This document shows positions 18,797 through 28,621 of a stretch of 64,000 nucleotides of DNA, piece by piece. Every line of letters starts with the position of its first letter. Positions within the stretch are counted from its first letter, which is position 1. A program made the translations under genes and the position numbers. The stretch is from Candidatus Viadribacter manganicus (GTDB lineage: Bacteria > Pseudomonadota > Alphaproteobacteria > Caulobacterales > Aquidulcibacteraceae), in contig NZ_CP013244.1 in assembly GCF_001679665.1 (NCBI RefSeq), positions 186,001-250,000 on the forward strand, read 5' to 3'. Below the pieces are notes generated by a model that was not told the origin of the DNA, did no database searches, and saw nothing but the letters and a program-made list of their open reading frames with translations.

Positions 18797-19762
18797 TCAC
18801 ATTCGAACGAGGGCGGCGCCCCAGGTTAGACCGCCGCCCAGCGCTTCCATTAGCACCAGATCGCCCTTTTTGATGCGCCCGTCACGAGACGCCACATCCA
18901 GCGCCAATGGCACGGAGGCCGCAGACGTGTTGCCGTGCAGCGCCACCGTCGACACGACCTTATCCACATCGATGCCGAGCTTTCGAGCGACACCATCAAG
19001 AATGCGCTGATTGGCTTGGTGCGGCACGAACCAGTCCACTTCATCCAGCGCGACGCCGGCGCGCGCGCACGCCTCAAGCATCGCCCCAGAAATATGTTCG
19101 ACCGCCTGGCGGAAAACGGCGTTGCCGATCATCCGCACCTTGCCGACGGATTGGGTCTGTGACGGGCCACCATCGACGTAAAGCAGATCATGCATGCGCC
19201 CATCGGTGCGTAGGAACGTCGAGATGACGCCGCGATCGCTCCGCTCCTCGCGCGCTTCAAGCACGACGGCGCCAGCGCCATCGCCGAACAAGACACAGGT
19301 GCCTCGGTCTTCCCAATCCATGATGCGCGAGAAGGTCTCGGCCCCGATTACGAGCGCTGCCTTGGCTTGGCCGCGCGCCAAGAAATTGTCAGCCGTCGCC
19401 AACGCAAAGATGAAGCCGGAGCACACGGCTTGAAGGTCGAAAGCGGCGCCGTTGACCACCCCCAATTCAGCCTGCACGCGCGCGGCGGTTGCAGGGAATG
19501 TAAGGTCAGGCGTTGTCGTTGCGACGATGATTAGGTCGATGTCTTTGGCGTCGCGACCTGCAGATTGGAGGGCTTGGACGCCCGCTCCGCATGCAAGATC
19601 GGACGTTCTCTCACCATCAGCCGCGATATGACGTTGCCGGATGCCTGTCCGTTCGACGATCCACTCATCGCTCGTGTCGACGCGCTTGGCCAATTCCGCG
19701 TTAGTCAAAATGCGTTGCGGCAAATGCGAGCCAACGCCCGTCAAAACTGATCGGAGCGCCAT
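18797..19762 (-). CDS. fabH: Beta-ketoacyl-ACP synthase III
   Basis: A 321-residue KAS III that starts fatty-acid chains by condensing acetyl-CoA with malonyl-ACP. The catalytic triad is Cys114 (AVCSGF), His248 (VPHQAN) and Asn278 (HGNTSAAS). The C-terminal [12 protein letters not shown] is also typical. Its ATG overlaps the plsX stop by one base (TAATG). Confidence 0.97.
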   Translation of the reverse strand: MALRSVLTGVGSHLPQRILTNAELAKRVDTSDEWIVERTGIRQRHIAADGERTSDLACGAGVQALQSAGRDAKDIDLIIVATTTPDLTFPATAARVQAELGVVNGAAFDLQAVCSGFIFALATADNFLARGQAKAALVIGAETFSRIMDWEDRGTCVLFGDGAGAVVLEAREERSDRGVISTFLRTDGRMHDLLYVDGGPSQTQSVGKVRMIGNAVFRQAVEHISGAMLEACARAGVALDEVDWFVPHQANQRILDGVARKLGIDVDKVVSTVALHGNTSAASVPLALDVASRDGRIKKGDLVLMEALGGGLTWGAALVRM

Positions 19763-20820
19763 TAGTCGGCGTTCCCCGCCGATGCAGCGGCCGCAGCATT
19801 CGCGTGGGCGAGACGCGCTATGTTTGAAACAATCTCTTCACGGTAATGACTGCGCGCCAGCTTCTCAGCAACACCAATCGCGGCGGCGTATCCGCTCGCG
19901 TTCGCACTGCCGTGACTTTTCACGACCAATCCATTGAGGCCGAGAAACAATGCGCCGTTGAACGTTCCCGGATCCATGCGTTTGCGAAGCTTCCTGAGCG
20001 CGGGATAGGCGATCAACGCCCCGAGCTGTGCGAGAGGTCCGCTCGTCAGCGATTCACGCAACAACTGGCCGACCAAGCGGGCGGTGCCTTCGCCGGTTTT
20101 CAGTGCGATATTGCCGGTAAAACCATCCGTCACGACAACATCGACGGTTCCCTTGGCAATGTCGTCACCTTCGACGAAGCCGTGGAAATTGAGATCAACC
20201 CCCGCTTCACGAATGAGCTTCGCCGCATTCCGGATCTCCTCGTGGCCCTTTTGATCCTCGGAACCGACATTCAGCAGACCGACCTTCGGGCGCGCCTCGC
20301 CTGAGACCGCTCGTGAAAACGCCTCCCCCATGATCGCAAATTCAACCAGCTGCTCAGCATCTGCTTCGACGTTGGCGCCAACGTCCAGCATGACGGTGTA
20401 GCCACCCTTCATGGTTGGCCAACGTGTCGCCAGCGCCGGACGATGGACACCCTCCATCGTGCGCAAGCGGAACATCGCGATCGCCATGTAGGCGCCGGTG
20501 TTACCGGCGGAAACAACCGCATGCGCCGCGCCCGTCTCAACCGCCTGCACGGCGTTCCAGAGGCTTGAGCCTTTGCCTTGGCGGAGCGCCTGGCTCGCCT
20601 TCACTTCCATGCCAATCATCTTCTCGGCGGGCACCACTTCAGAGGCCGCCTTCGCCGCGTCGTGTTTGTCCATAAGGACACTCAAACGAGCGGCATCGCC
20701 GTGAACAAGAAAGCGCACATCCGGGTGCGAGCGCGCAAAAATATCTACGCCCTCAACAACAATGTCCGGCGCGTGATCGCCTCCCATCCCGTCAATGGAA
20801 AGAACGAGACCATTCGTCAT
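19762..20820 (-). CDS. plsX: Phosphate acyltransferase PlsX
   Basis: A 352-residue PlsX converting acyl-ACP to acyl-phosphate, the first committed step of phospholipid synthesis in the PlsX/PlsY route. Family blocks: [11 protein letters not shown] at the N-terminus, [33 protein letters not shown] and the [13 protein letters not shown] segment. It is translationally coupled to fabH. Upstream lies the UQCC chaperone gene with an 88-bp gap; the DUF177 gene often found at this place in relatives is not visible. Confidence 0.97.
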   Translation of the reverse strand: MTNGLVLSIDGMGGDHAPDIVVEGVDIFARSHPDVRFLVHGDAARLSVLMDKHDAAKAASEVVPAEKMIGMEVKASQALRQGKGSSLWNAVQAVETGAAHAVVSAGNTGAYMAIAMFRLRTMEGVHRPALATRWPTMKGGYTVMLDVGANVEADAEQLVEFAIMGEAFSRAVSGEARPKVGLLNVGSEDQKGHEEIRNAAKLIREAGVDLNFHGFVEGDDIAKGTVDVVVTDGFTGNIALKTGEGTARLVGQLLRESLTSGPLAQLGALIAYPALRKLRKRMDPGTFNGALFLGLNGLVVKSHGSANASGYAAAIGVAEKLARSHYREEIVSNIARLAHANAAAAASAGNAD

Positions 20821-20908
20821 TTAGCGTGGTTGTCCTGATCGCCTCAGCCGGCTCTGGCCAAGTGGCCGGACCATAGTCCCGCCAAGGCGGAAAGCCAAAC
20901 TGCCCTGC

Positions 20909-21421
20909 TCAAAGTGCAGGCCAGCCCTCGGGTGCAAACATGGCCGAAATCGGAGCGTCGGCGTGCGTCCGCGCTGACTTTGAGACGTGCTGCGCAAGTT
21001 GCCCAGCGAACGGGTGTGACTCCAGACCCCAAACGTTGCGAGCCAGCGCTACCTCAAGACGCGCATGGTCCTTAAGCGCCGCACCGTAGGCATCGAGACG
21101 GCCATAGAAATTGCCCGCAAGCCTGTGCATGCGTTTGGGGACGGCGGTGTCGCTTGTGCCAGCCTCTCGCAAACCAGCGTCAATCAGGCTGAAGAGTCGG
21201 TCCGTAAATGCCTGGGCCAATGGTCGGGCGCCTGGCTCCGATTGGAGGCGCAAGATGGTCAAAACCCCATGAAGCGCGATCACCTCAAACCGCCCGTCCA
21301 TCGTGTCGGGGACCCGGTCCTCCCCGAACAATTCGGGTCTTCGGCTGGCTTGGGTGACAGCCGAAAGCAGCGCCCCGGCGTCCGTCTCTGCTCGCGACCG
21401 GTGAAAAGGCCAGATCGGCAT
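20909..21421 (-). CDS. Ubiquinol-cytochrome c chaperone family protein
   Basis: A 170-residue protein resembling the UQCC/CBP3 family, which assists assembly of cytochrome b in the bc1 complex. Supporting segments are GRFEVIALHGVLTILRL, LAQAFTDRLFSLIDAGLREAGTSD and HRLAGNFYGRLDAYGAAL. The ATG at 21421 begins PIWPFHRSR as in relatives; the longer upstream reading enters the divergent bamE region. Its location between bamE and plsX is the conserved alphaproteobacterial position. Confidence 0.85.
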   Translation of the reverse strand: MPIWPFHRSRAETDAGALLSAVTQASRRPELFGEDRVPDTMDGRFEVIALHGVLTILRLQSEPGARPLAQAFTDRLFSLIDAGLREAGTSDTAVPKRMHRLAGNFYGRLDAYGAALKDHARLEVALARNVWGLESHPFAGQLAQHVSKSARTHADAPISAMFAPEGWPAL

Positions 21422-21507
21422 GCCTTGCCCTGTGCTCCCCTCTTGCCCGCCCGCCCGGCACGCCGTACCCCGTTTGCCAGTGGGCATGATGCCCAAAAGG
21501 GTGACGG

Positions 21508-21990
21508 ATGAAGCGCGGACTTTTGCGTCTTTCGGCGGTGGCTCTCGTTGCTGCGGCTGCGGCAACCTCGGCGTGCGCGCCGACGCAGACCTACAACGGC
21601 TTCTTGCCGGACCGCAACAACCAGGAAATCCCTGATCCGCAGGTCGGCGTCGACACGCGCGACACCGTCGTGCAGCGCTTCGGCTCTCCTTCGACGACGG
21701 CGGTCTTCGATCAGACCGCTTGGTACTACGTCAGCTCAGTTCAAGAGAGCGTTGCGTTCTATACGCCGCGCATCACCGAACGGCGCGTCATGGTCGTGCG
21801 CTTTGATGGCGATACTGTCTCAGGCGTCGAGAAGTATGGTCTCGAACGCGGCCGGCTCGTCGCTTACGATGATCACGAAACGCCAACCCGCGGCCGCGAA
21901 CTGGGCGTTCTGGAACAATTGCTCGGCAACGTCGGCCGCGCCCCGCCGGTGCAACTTGAAGAGCGCGGCGGCCGACCGAACCAGCGCTAA
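21508..21990 (+). CDS. bamE: Outer membrane protein assembly factor BamE
   Basis: A 160-residue SmpA/OmlA-family lipoprotein of the BAM complex. The signal ends with lipobox TSAC (Cys23). The core shows GVDTRDTVVQRFGSPSTT and WYYVSS, typical of BamE, with a C-terminal extension (about 120-160). It is divergent from the UQCC gene, with an 86-bp gap that contains a perfect 13-base palindrome GGGCATGATGCCC at 21482-21494, close to the ribosome-binding site. Confidence 0.9.
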   Translation: MKRGLLRLSAVALVAAAAATSACAPTQTYNGFLPDRNNQEIPDPQVGVDTRDTVVQRFGSPSTTAVFDQTAWYYVSSVQESVAFYTPRITERRVMVVRFDGDTVSGVEKYGLERGRLVAYDDHETPTRGRELGVLEQLLGNVGRAPPVQLEERGGRPNQR

Positions 21991-22015
21991 AGATTTAGAG
22001 CGAGAGACAATGAAA

Positions 22016-22050
22016 AACGCCCCGGCATCACTGCCGGGGCGTTTGCTTTT
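22016..22050. terminator. Bidirectional terminator between bamE and hppA
   Basis: A 12-bp stem (AACGCCCCGGCA/TGCCGGGGCGTT) with a 4-base loop is flanked by A-rich sequence on the left and TTTGCTTTT on the right. Both convergent transcripts, bamE on plus and hppA on minus, would end in a U-tract. Confidence 0.9.
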
Positions 22051-22064
22051 CAGCTTATCGCTGA

Positions 22065-24215
22065 TCAGCCATTCCAGTGCGCAAGCACCGCAAGCATCAA
22101 CAAAGCCACGATGTTCGTGATCTTGATCATCGGGTTCACAGCCGGACCAGACGTATCCTTGTAGGGATCGCCGACGGTGTCACCGGTGACGGCAGCCTTA
22201 TGGGCGTCGGAGCCCTTGCCGCCGTGATGACCTTCTTCGATCAACTTCTTGGCGTTGTCCCAAGCCCCGCCGCCCGAAGTCATCGAGATCGCAACGAAGA
22301 GACCCGTCACGATCACGCCAACCAGCAGCGCGCCAACAGCAGCAAGCGCCTGGCTTTGGCCAGCGATGGCCCACACCCCAAAGAACAGCGCGATCGGTGC
22401 GAGAACCGGCAGCATCGAGGGAACGATCATTTCCTTGATCGCCGCTTGCGTCAGGATGTCGACTGCCTTGCCGTAGTCCGGCTTAGCAGTGCGTTCCATG
22501 ATGCCAGGGATCTCGCGGAACTGACGGCGGACTTCTTCAACCACCGCCTGAGCTGCGCGACCAACCGCCGTCATTGACCAGCCACCGAACAGATACGGCA
22601 GCAAGCCACCAACGAACAGGCCGACAATCACGTACGGGTTGTTCAGCGAGAAGTCCGGCGCGACGCCGTCGAAGAATCGATACTCCGCAGCGTTGGCCGC
22701 ATAGTACTTCAGGTCTTCGACATAAGCAGCGAACAGCACCAAGGCGCCAAGACCGGCCGATCCGATCGCGTAGCCCTTCGTGACCGCCTTCGTCGTGTTG
22801 CCAACCGCATCGAGCGCATCGGTCGTAACACGTACTTCCTTTGGCAATTCCGCCATTTCGGCGATGCCGCCGGCGTTGTCCGTGACTGGACCAAACGCGT
22901 CGAGCGCAACGATGATGCCCGCGACCGAGAGCATGGTCGTGACAGCAATGGCGATACCGAAGAGGCCGGCAAGCGTGAAGCACGCAACGATGCCAGCAAC
23001 GATGGTGATCGCCGGGAGCGCCGTCGCTTCCATCGAGACCGCAAGACCTTGGATGACGTTCGTGCCGTGGCCCGACTTAGAGGCCTCGGCGACGCTCTTC
23101 ACAGGACGGAAGCCCGTGCCCGTATAGTATTCCGTGATCCAGACGATCGCGCCTGTAACGAGCAAGCCAACCAGACCGCAGACGACCAGGTCTTGTCCGG
23201 TGATCCCGGCAAAGTCCGACGTCGGGCCCAAGCTCGGAGCAATAGCGCCAAAGCCAACCGTCGCCTGAATGGCAAGGAGCAAGCCACCGAACGAGAGAAC
23301 GCCCGCAACGACGAGGCCCTTGTAGAGAGCGCCCATGATGTTGTTGGACGGGCCGAGCTTTACGAAATACGTGCCGACGATCGAGGCGATGATGGCAAGA
23401 CCGCCAATCGCGAGCGGCAACATCATGATGGTCGAAACTTCCGTTGCTTCACGGAAAAGGATTGAGCCCAGCACCATCGTCGCAACCGCGGTCACCGCGT
23501 AGGTTTCGAACAAGTCGGCGGCCATGCCGGCGCAATCGCCGACGTTGTCACCGACGTTGTCAGCGATCGTCGCTGGGTTACGCGGATCGTCTTCCGGAAT
23601 GCCAGCTTCGACCTTGCCGACCATATCGCCGCCAACGTCAGCACCCTTCGTGAAGATGCCGCCGCCGAGACGAGCGAAGATCGAAATCAAAGAAGCGCCA
23701 AAGCCAAGCGCGACGAGTGAATCGACAACGATGCGGCTGGTCGGCTCAAGGCCGAGCCATTGCGTCAGTACGAGATAGTAGAAGGAAACGCCAAAAAGCG
23801 CGCCACCGGCGACGAGCATGCCCGTCACGGCGCCGGCTTTGAACGCCATCTTCAGACCGCCCGCGAGCGAGTGACGTGATGCCTCCGCCGTGCGCACGTT
23901 CGCCTGCACCGACACGTTCATGCCGATGAAACCCGCAGCGCCCGAGAGCACCGCACCGATGATGAAGCCCAGTGGGATCTGCCAGTTCTGGAACAGAATC
24001 GCCAGAACGATGACGACGCCAACGCCGACGATCGCGATAGTGCGGTATTGACGATTCAGATAGGCGCGCGCGCCTTCTTGAATCGCCGCCGCGATTTCTT
24101 TCATCCGGTCAGAGCCGGCGCTGGCCTTGGTGATGGCCTGTGTTTCTAGAAAGCCGTAAATCGCCGCGACGATACCCGCGGCGACCACCAGCCAAAGGAT
24201 GAGATCATTGCTCAT
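22065..24215 (-). CDS. hppA: Membrane-bound H+-translocating pyrophosphatase
   Basis: A 716-residue, roughly 16-helix pump that couples pyrophosphate hydrolysis to proton export. The substrate site is intact: [13 protein letters not shown] (193-205) and [13 protein letters not shown] (218-230), plus a conserved acidic C-terminal loop [16 protein letters not shown]. The cation-specificity motif reads GNTTKA with Lys476, the lysine known to replace potassium in the K+-independent class. Length is normal. It has a 158-base upstream gap from the preceding gene and a strong terminator downstream. Confidence 0.97.
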   Translation of the reverse strand: MSNDLILWLVVAAGIVAAIYGFLETQAITKASAGSDRMKEIAAAIQEGARAYLNRQYRTIAIVGVGVVIVLAILFQNWQIPLGFIIGAVLSGAAGFIGMNVSVQANVRTAEASRHSLAGGLKMAFKAGAVTGMLVAGGALFGVSFYYLVLTQWLGLEPTSRIVVDSLVALGFGASLISIFARLGGGIFTKGADVGGDMVGKVEAGIPEDDPRNPATIADNVGDNVGDCAGMAADLFETYAVTAVATMVLGSILFREATEVSTIMMLPLAIGGLAIIASIVGTYFVKLGPSNNIMGALYKGLVVAGVLSFGGLLLAIQATVGFGAIAPSLGPTSDFAGITGQDLVVCGLVGLLVTGAIVWITEYYTGTGFRPVKSVAEASKSGHGTNVIQGLAVSMEATALPAITIVAGIVACFTLAGLFGIAIAVTTMLSVAGIIVALDAFGPVTDNAGGIAEMAELPKEVRVTTDALDAVGNTTKAVTKGYAIGSAGLGALVLFAAYVEDLKYYAANAAEYRFFDGVAPDFSLNNPYVIVGLFVGGLLPYLFGGWSMTAVGRAAQAVVEEVRRQFREIPGIMERTAKPDYGKAVDILTQAAIKEMIVPSMLPVLAPIALFFGVWAIAGQSQALAAVGALLVGVIVTGLFVAISMTSGGGAWDNAKKLIEEGHHGGKGSDAHKAAVTGDTVGDPYKDTSGPAVNPMIKITNIVALLMLAVLAHWNG

Positions 24216-24366
24216 GCTGTGAGGTCCTGGGCGCGCGCCAGAGGGACGGCGCCGGGTTGGGGAATTGGGTTGGCCGCCCCGCGACAGTCCGTCTGCGGAA
24301 ACGCTTCCCCCTCAGGTGCGCGGCTATCTGCCAAAAGCCGTCAGATTCCGCAATGGCGGGGTAGGC

Positions 24367-24392
24367 CCAGGGCTTAAATGCCGGAGCCCTGG
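24367..24392 (-). other. Stem-loop over the end of the gene upstream of hppA
   Basis: CCAGGGCT and AGCCCTGG form a perfect 8-bp inverted repeat with a 10-base loop, spanning the stop codon of the 24374-24838 gene. There is no U-tract. It could protect or end that transcript, or be chance in GC-rich sequence. The remaining 24216-24366 upstream of hppA shows nothing else I can name. Confidence 0.3.
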
Positions 24393-24838
24393 CTGGAGTA
24401 GGTCGCCACAACCGTGATCGGGCCGACCGCATTCTCGCCCAGCGCTTGAATTGCAGCGGCCCGATACACCTCAAGCGCGCGCGGCTCGTTCAAGGCGTTG
24501 GAATCGTTGGGGTCCACCAGATCGTTGGCGTGACTGGCGCGCACCAAGGCGTCGCGCAGAAAATGCGCACGTTCGCGTGTGCGCCAAAGATCCACGCCTT
24601 GAGCGATCTCGATGCGGATCGAGACAAAAAGATAATTCACCAGCTCCCCGTTCCGGACCACCGGCACAGCAAGGTAGGGCGCGTCCATTGAACGTGACGA
24701 GAGCTGCTCGCCCTCCTCGGCGTCGCCCTTGGCTTTGGACTTCGCCGCAGGACCCGACGCGTTCGCCAGCCCCGCCAACAGGGTCGATGCGATCATAGCC
24801 GCGGCGATCGCACGGGCGACGGCATGTTGCTTTTTCAT
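24374..24838 (-). CDS. Exported protein of unknown function
   Basis: A 154-residue protein with a Sec signal peptide (cleavage probably after ANA, about residue 27). The mature region has PYLAVPVVRNGELVNYLFVSI, a helical segment with WRTRERAHFLRDALVRASH and a C-terminal ALGENAVGPITVVATY. The pattern of a beta strand followed by an amphipathic helix faintly recalls FliL-like periplasmic domains, but I would not assign it. It follows thiL by 36 bp on the same strand and precedes hppA. Confidence 0.7.
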   Translation of the reverse strand: MKKQHAVARAIAAAMIASTLLAGLANASGPAAKSKAKGDAEEGEQLSSRSMDAPYLAVPVVRNGELVNYLFVSIRIEIAQGVDLWRTRERAHFLRDALVRASHANDLVDPNDSNALNEPRALEVYRAAAIQALGENAVGPITVVATYSSQGSGI

Positions 24839-24874
24839 TCGGCGGGATCGTCCGCCGCATCGGTTAGCGAGAAG

Positions 24875-25945
24875 TTACCGGCCAAGCCTGTGGGAATATC
24901 CCGTGGCCGCAATGGCAAGAGGTTCGCCCTTACGATTGACGACCGTTACACCTGAACCAGCCTCTACCGCTCCAATACGCGCTAAGCGGAGCGCCTGGCC
25001 GACCTCAGCGCTCTCTATGGCGCCGCGTAACTCGGGGGGGGCGGTAAACAGCACGACGTAGTCGTCACCACCCGTGATCAGGTCCCAAACGTTGCCGCCG
25101 GTGAACGCCCAACGTTCGGCCGCGATGGACAACGGAACCGCGTTCACTTCAAGCCTCAGCGCTACCCCAGACGCGGCGGCAAGCTTGCCAGCATCAGCCA
25201 CCAGGCCGTCCGAAATATCCATCGACGCCGACGCAAACTTTGAAACTATGATTGCACTTTCTGGACGCACAAACGGGGCAAGATATGCAGTCATCAGCCA
25301 TCCGGCTTCTGCGTCGAAATCCTCGCCCGGTAGCTTCAGATAATCCGGCATGTCCCGCGCCAGCGACCGCGAGTCCATCTGCACTTGCATATCGTCACGG
25401 CCTTGGCGCAGGCGATCAAGCGTGAGCGCTCCCTTCCGCAATTGCAGACCGAGCCATGCAGAACCAATCTCGCCACCAATCAACCAGACATCTTCGCCAA
25501 GTTGAGCATCAGCTCTGGCCGGGACGCGCACGCCCAGAGGCTCGCCAAGCAAAGTCACGGAGATGGTCAACGGCCCGGGCGTAGATGTCGTGTCCCCGCC
25601 AATGAGTTCAATACCGAAGAACTTCAGGTCACGTCCGAAGGCTGAAGCAAATTCGGCAATTTGCGACGCCTCGCGAGTATCGCTCCAGGATAAGTTCAAT
25701 AGCGCAGACGTTGGTTTTGCGCCCTTGGCGACGATGTCTGAAACATTCACACGCAGCGCCTTCATCGCGATCGTTTCGATAGGATCGCCGGCCAGGAAAT
25801 GCACGCCCTCAACAATAGTGTCCGTTGTTACGACGAACTTCCCAGCTTCGAGCACAGCGACGTCATCTCGCAACGCACGCGCGCTTTCGCTCGTCGCATG
25901 CGGCGCGAAAAGATCTCGAATCACGGAGAATTCGTCAGCCGACAT
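24875..25945 (-). CDS. thiL: Thiamine-monophosphate kinase
   Basis: A 356-residue ThiL, which phosphorylates thiamine monophosphate to the active diphosphate. It has the PurM-like fold with DDVAVL near the N-terminus, TTDTIVEGVHF, NVSDIVAKGAKP, the ATP-site IGGDTTST and the C-terminal DISDGL and GGDDYVVLF. The family's normal length is about 320-340. It follows nusB by nine bases, a conserved nusB-thiL pairing. No TPP riboswitch-like structure was seen near it. Confidence 0.95.
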   Translation of the reverse strand: MSADEFSVIRDLFAPHATSESARALRDDVAVLEAGKFVVTTDTIVEGVHFLAGDPIETIAMKALRVNVSDIVAKGAKPTSALLNLSWSDTREASQIAEFASAFGRDLKFFGIELIGGDTTSTPGPLTISVTLLGEPLGVRVPARADAQLGEDVWLIGGEIGSAWLGLQLRKGALTLDRLRQGRDDMQVQMDSRSLARDMPDYLKLPGEDFDAEAGWLMTAYLAPFVRPESAIIVSKFASASMDISDGLVADAGKLAAASGVALRLEVNAVPLSIAAERWAFTGGNVWDLITGGDDYVVLFTAPPELRGAIESAEVGQALRLARIGAVEAGSGVTVVNRKGEPLAIAATGYSHRLGR

Positions 25946-25954
25946 GACGACCGC

Positions 25955-26422
25955 TTATGCGCCTTGTTCGGTCGGACGCAAGTCGCGCGCTGCAGCGTCC
26001 AAGGCCGCATTTATGAAGCCCGGCTCAGGCCCCTCGAAGAACGCTTTCGCCACCTCGACGTACTCATCGATAACAACAGCAACCGGAATATCAGTTCGTT
26101 GCTCCAACTCTGCAGCACCCGCACGGAGTATCGCGCGCGCAACGGCGTCTATGCGCTCGAGACGCCAACCCTTGCCGAGATGTCTGGCAATTGTCCGATC
26201 ATACGTCGCCTGACGATCAACTGCCTTCTCGACAAGCAATTTGAACAAGTCGAGATCGCCTTCAGAGTCCGTGTAAGACGCTTCTGTCTGGCGCGGCAGC
26301 TTTCCATCTGCGAAGTCTGCAATCACTTCAGCGGTTGTCGCCCCAGATACTTCCATCTGATAGAGCGCCTGCACTGTTCCGAGGCGAGCGATGCTTCGGG
26401 ATAAATTGTTATGAGCGCTCAT
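25955..26422 (-). CDS. nusB: Transcription antitermination factor NusB
   Basis: A 155-residue all-helical NusB, which with NusE binds boxA RNA in rRNA antitermination. Typical segments: ARLGTVQALYQMEVSG, a central DLDLFKLLVEKAV helix and the C-terminal DIPVAVVIDEYVEVAKAFFE and GFINAALDAAARDLRP. Its ATG overlaps the ribH stop as ATGA, continuing the coupled riboflavin chain. Confidence 0.95.
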   Translation of the reverse strand: MSAHNNLSRSIARLGTVQALYQMEVSGATTAEVIADFADGKLPRQTEASYTDSEGDLDLFKLLVEKAVDRQATYDRTIARHLGKGWRLERIDAVARAILRAGAAELEQRTDIPVAVVIDEYVEVAKAFFEGPEPGFINAALDAAARDLRPTEQGA

Positions 26423-26895
26423 TTCACGGCGCCTGCGAAACGGCGCTTAATCGCAATCATTGAAAGCGCCGCCTTCGTTGCTTCACCGCCCTTATCACCA
26501 CGCGCCGGCTCAGCGCGCACTTCCGCTTGCTCCAGGTTCTCCACGGTCAAGATTCCGTAGCCAATGGCGAGCCCATCGATCGTCGCGAGATCCATCAGAG
26601 CACGCGCACTCTCGCCGCAAACATAATCATAGTGACTGGTCTCACCGCGCACGACGCATCCAAGCGCAACGAAGCCATCATAGACATTGGCCTTCGCTGC
26701 ATGGGCGATAGCCGCCGGGATTTCAAACGCGCCGGGCACGAAGATTCGATCGAGCGTGACCTCAGCCTGCGCCGCGGCCTTTTCTGCCCCCCGCTGCATC
26801 ATGTCGGCGACGCCTCGATAGTACGGCGACACGACCAACAACAGTTTCGCACCTGGCAACTTGGTCGCCGGCGATTTTTCAGCAACATCTTTCAC
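26419..26895 (-). CDS. ribH: 6,7-dimethyl-8-ribityllumazine synthase
   Basis: A 158-residue lumazine synthase that joins the RibB product with the ribitylamino-pyrimidine. Seen: LLVVSPYYRGVADMM (the region around the aromatic site), VPGAFEIPAAI, ALGCVVRGETSHYDYV with the catalytic histidine, and YGILTVENLEQAEVRA. The start is GTG at 26895, overlapping the upstream stop as GTGA. Confidence 0.96.
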   Translation of the reverse strand: MKDVAEKSPATKLPGAKLLLVVSPYYRGVADMMQRGAEKAAAQAEVTLDRIFVPGAFEIPAAIAHAAKANVYDGFVALGCVVRGETSHYDYVCGESARALMDLATIDGLAIGYGILTVENLEQAEVRAEPARGDKGGEATKAALSMIAIKRRFAGAVK

Positions 26896-28016
26896 GACTT
26901 GAACTCACGCCAACCGTCAATGGTGAGACCATAGCCGTCCAAGCCAACAAGTTTTTGCGGCGCGCCCAACACCGTCATGCGACCCACACCAAGTTCACGC
27001 AAAATCTGCGACCCCAATCCAACGACACGGCGGATGTCATCCGCTTCGAATTCCAATGGCTCGCCGCTCAGACGGCGCGAAATAACATCCGGCACCAGAT
27101 CGCGCAGAAGCACGACCACTCCGGCGCCTTCTTCTTCGATCTCCGCGACCGCACGATCGATCAAACCAGCGCGGCCGCCATAGCCGCCCATGACATCGGC
27201 GGCAAAGTCAATACGATGCACACGAACGAGCGTCGGCTTCTCGGCATTGATGTCGCCTTTGACCAACGCCGCGTGCTCTACACCGTCGAGCTTGTTGCGA
27301 AAAACGACGAGCCTGAAGCCCTTGCCGGTGCGCGTGTCGAACGGCGCTTCAGCGACCTGCTCAACCAAGCGCTCATTCACGCGACGATAGGCAATGAGTT
27401 CGTCAATGGCGCCGATCTTCAGGTTGTGAAACTGCGCGAACGCGATCAGCTCCGGCAAACGCGCCATGGTGCCGTCATCATTCATGATCTCGCAAATCAC
27501 AGCGGATGGATTGAGCCCAGCCGCGCGTGAGATGTCGACACTCGCCTCGGTGTGCCCCGCGCGCACCAAAGTGCCGCCATCGCGAGCCGTCAGAGGAAAG
27601 ACGTGTCCTGGAGAGACGATATCGCGGCGATCCTTTGTAGGATCGATAGCCGTGGCGATGGTCAACGCACGATCATGCGCAGAAATACCGGTTGAGACAC
27701 CTTCGCGTGCTTCAATCGATACCGTGAACGCCGTCCCCATCCGCGTTTGATTGCGCGGCGTCATTGGATCGAGGCCGAGAGCTTCGGTGCGATCAGGCGT
27801 CAGCGCAAGGCAGATGAGGCCTCGTCCAAAGCGCGCCATAAAATTCACCTTGTCGGGCGTCGCGAACTGCGCGGGAATAATGAGATCGCCCTCGTTCTCG
27901 CGATCCTCCTCGTCGATTAGAATGAACATGCGGCCTTGGCGCGCTTCTTCAATGATCTCCGCAATTGGGGAGATGGCGCGCTTCAGCTCTTCTACCGGGG
28001 ACAGCTTGGCCGCCAT
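26892..28016 (-). CDS. ribBX: RibB with a degenerate GTP cyclohydrolase II domain (RibBX-type)
   Basis: A 374-residue two-domain protein. The N-terminal 3,4-dihydroxy-2-butanone-4-phosphate synthase is intact: DEEDRENEGD (35-44) and HVFPLTARDGGTLVRAGHTEA region (138-158). The C-terminal domain (from about 215) aligns with GTP cyclohydrolase II at FRLVVFRNKLDGVEH and LVKGDI, but the zinc site normally reading VHSECLTGD...RCDCG is VHRIDFAADVMGGYGG here, with no cysteine. It should therefore make only the four-carbon precursor. Such RibBX proteins are known in alphaproteobacteria. Start overlaps the ribE stop (TAATG). Confidence 0.93.
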   Translation of the reverse strand: MAAKLSPVEELKRAISPIAEIIEEARQGRMFILIDEEDRENEGDLIIPAQFATPDKVNFMARFGRGLICLALTPDRTEALGLDPMTPRNQTRMGTAFTVSIEAREGVSTGISAHDRALTIATAIDPTKDRRDIVSPGHVFPLTARDGGTLVRAGHTEASVDISRAAGLNPSAVICEIMNDDGTMARLPELIAFAQFHNLKIGAIDELIAYRRVNERLVEQVAEAPFDTRTGKGFRLVVFRNKLDGVEHAALVKGDINAEKPTLVRVHRIDFAADVMGGYGGRAGLIDRAVAEIEEEGAGVVVLLRDLVPDVISRRLSGEPLEFEADDIRRVVGLGSQILRELGVGRMTVLGAPQKLVGLDGYGLTIDGWREFKS

Positions 28017-28621
28017 TACGCATTTCTCCGCGCTTCAACGAGACGAGCGGCATAGCGCGCCATCATATCGGCTTCCAGGTTCACTTTATCGCCAGCCTTG
28101 AGTTGCGACAGCGTCGTCACCGCCCAAGTGTGAGGAATAATCAAGACGCCAAAGCCCTCGTTGTCGACTTCGTTCACCGTCAAAGACACTCCCGCAATCG
28201 CAATTGAGCCCTTTTGCGCAATGAGATGCGATATCTCGGAGGGAGGGCGAATACGGATCCGCCAAGCTTCACCGTCCCGGCGCACCGAAAGCACCTCACC
28301 CAGGCCATCAACGTGTCCCTGCACGATATGGCCGCCGAGCTCATCGCCAATTCGCAGCGATCTTTCCAAGTTGACGCGATCTCCGGGCTTCAACGCGACC
28401 ATCGTTGTCAGCGCCAAACTCTCGGCCGCCACCTCAACGACGTAGCTCATGCCGTTCTGATGCGCTTCTGTCTCAACGACTGTTAGACACACACCGTCAT
28501 GTGCGATACTCGCGCCAATCTCGGCACTCGCGTACGGGGCAGCGATCGTTAGGCGCGTCAGGCCAGGCAGCGCCTCCGCCGCCTTCACCTCGCCAAGCGC
28601 CGTTATAATGCCAGTGAACAT
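28016..28621 (-). CDS. ribE: Riboflavin synthase, alpha subunit type
   Basis: A 201-residue riboflavin synthase, with two tandem lumazine-binding domains: first MFTGIITALGEV to about 95, then GDELGGHIVQGHVDGLGEV onward. It dismutates two lumazines to riboflavin. The ATG at 28621 gives the invariant MFTGI start and overlaps the preceding stop as TGATG. Confidence 0.96.
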   Translation of the reverse strand: MFTGIITALGEVKAAEALPGLTRLTIAAPYASAEIGASIAHDGVCLTVVETEAHQNGMSYVVEVAAESLALTTMVALKPGDRVNLERSLRIGDELGGHIVQGHVDGLGEVLSVRRDGEAWRIRIRPPSEISHLIAQKGSIAIAGVSLTVNEVDNEGFGVLIIPHTWAVTTLSQLKAGDKVNLEADMMARYAARLVEARRNA

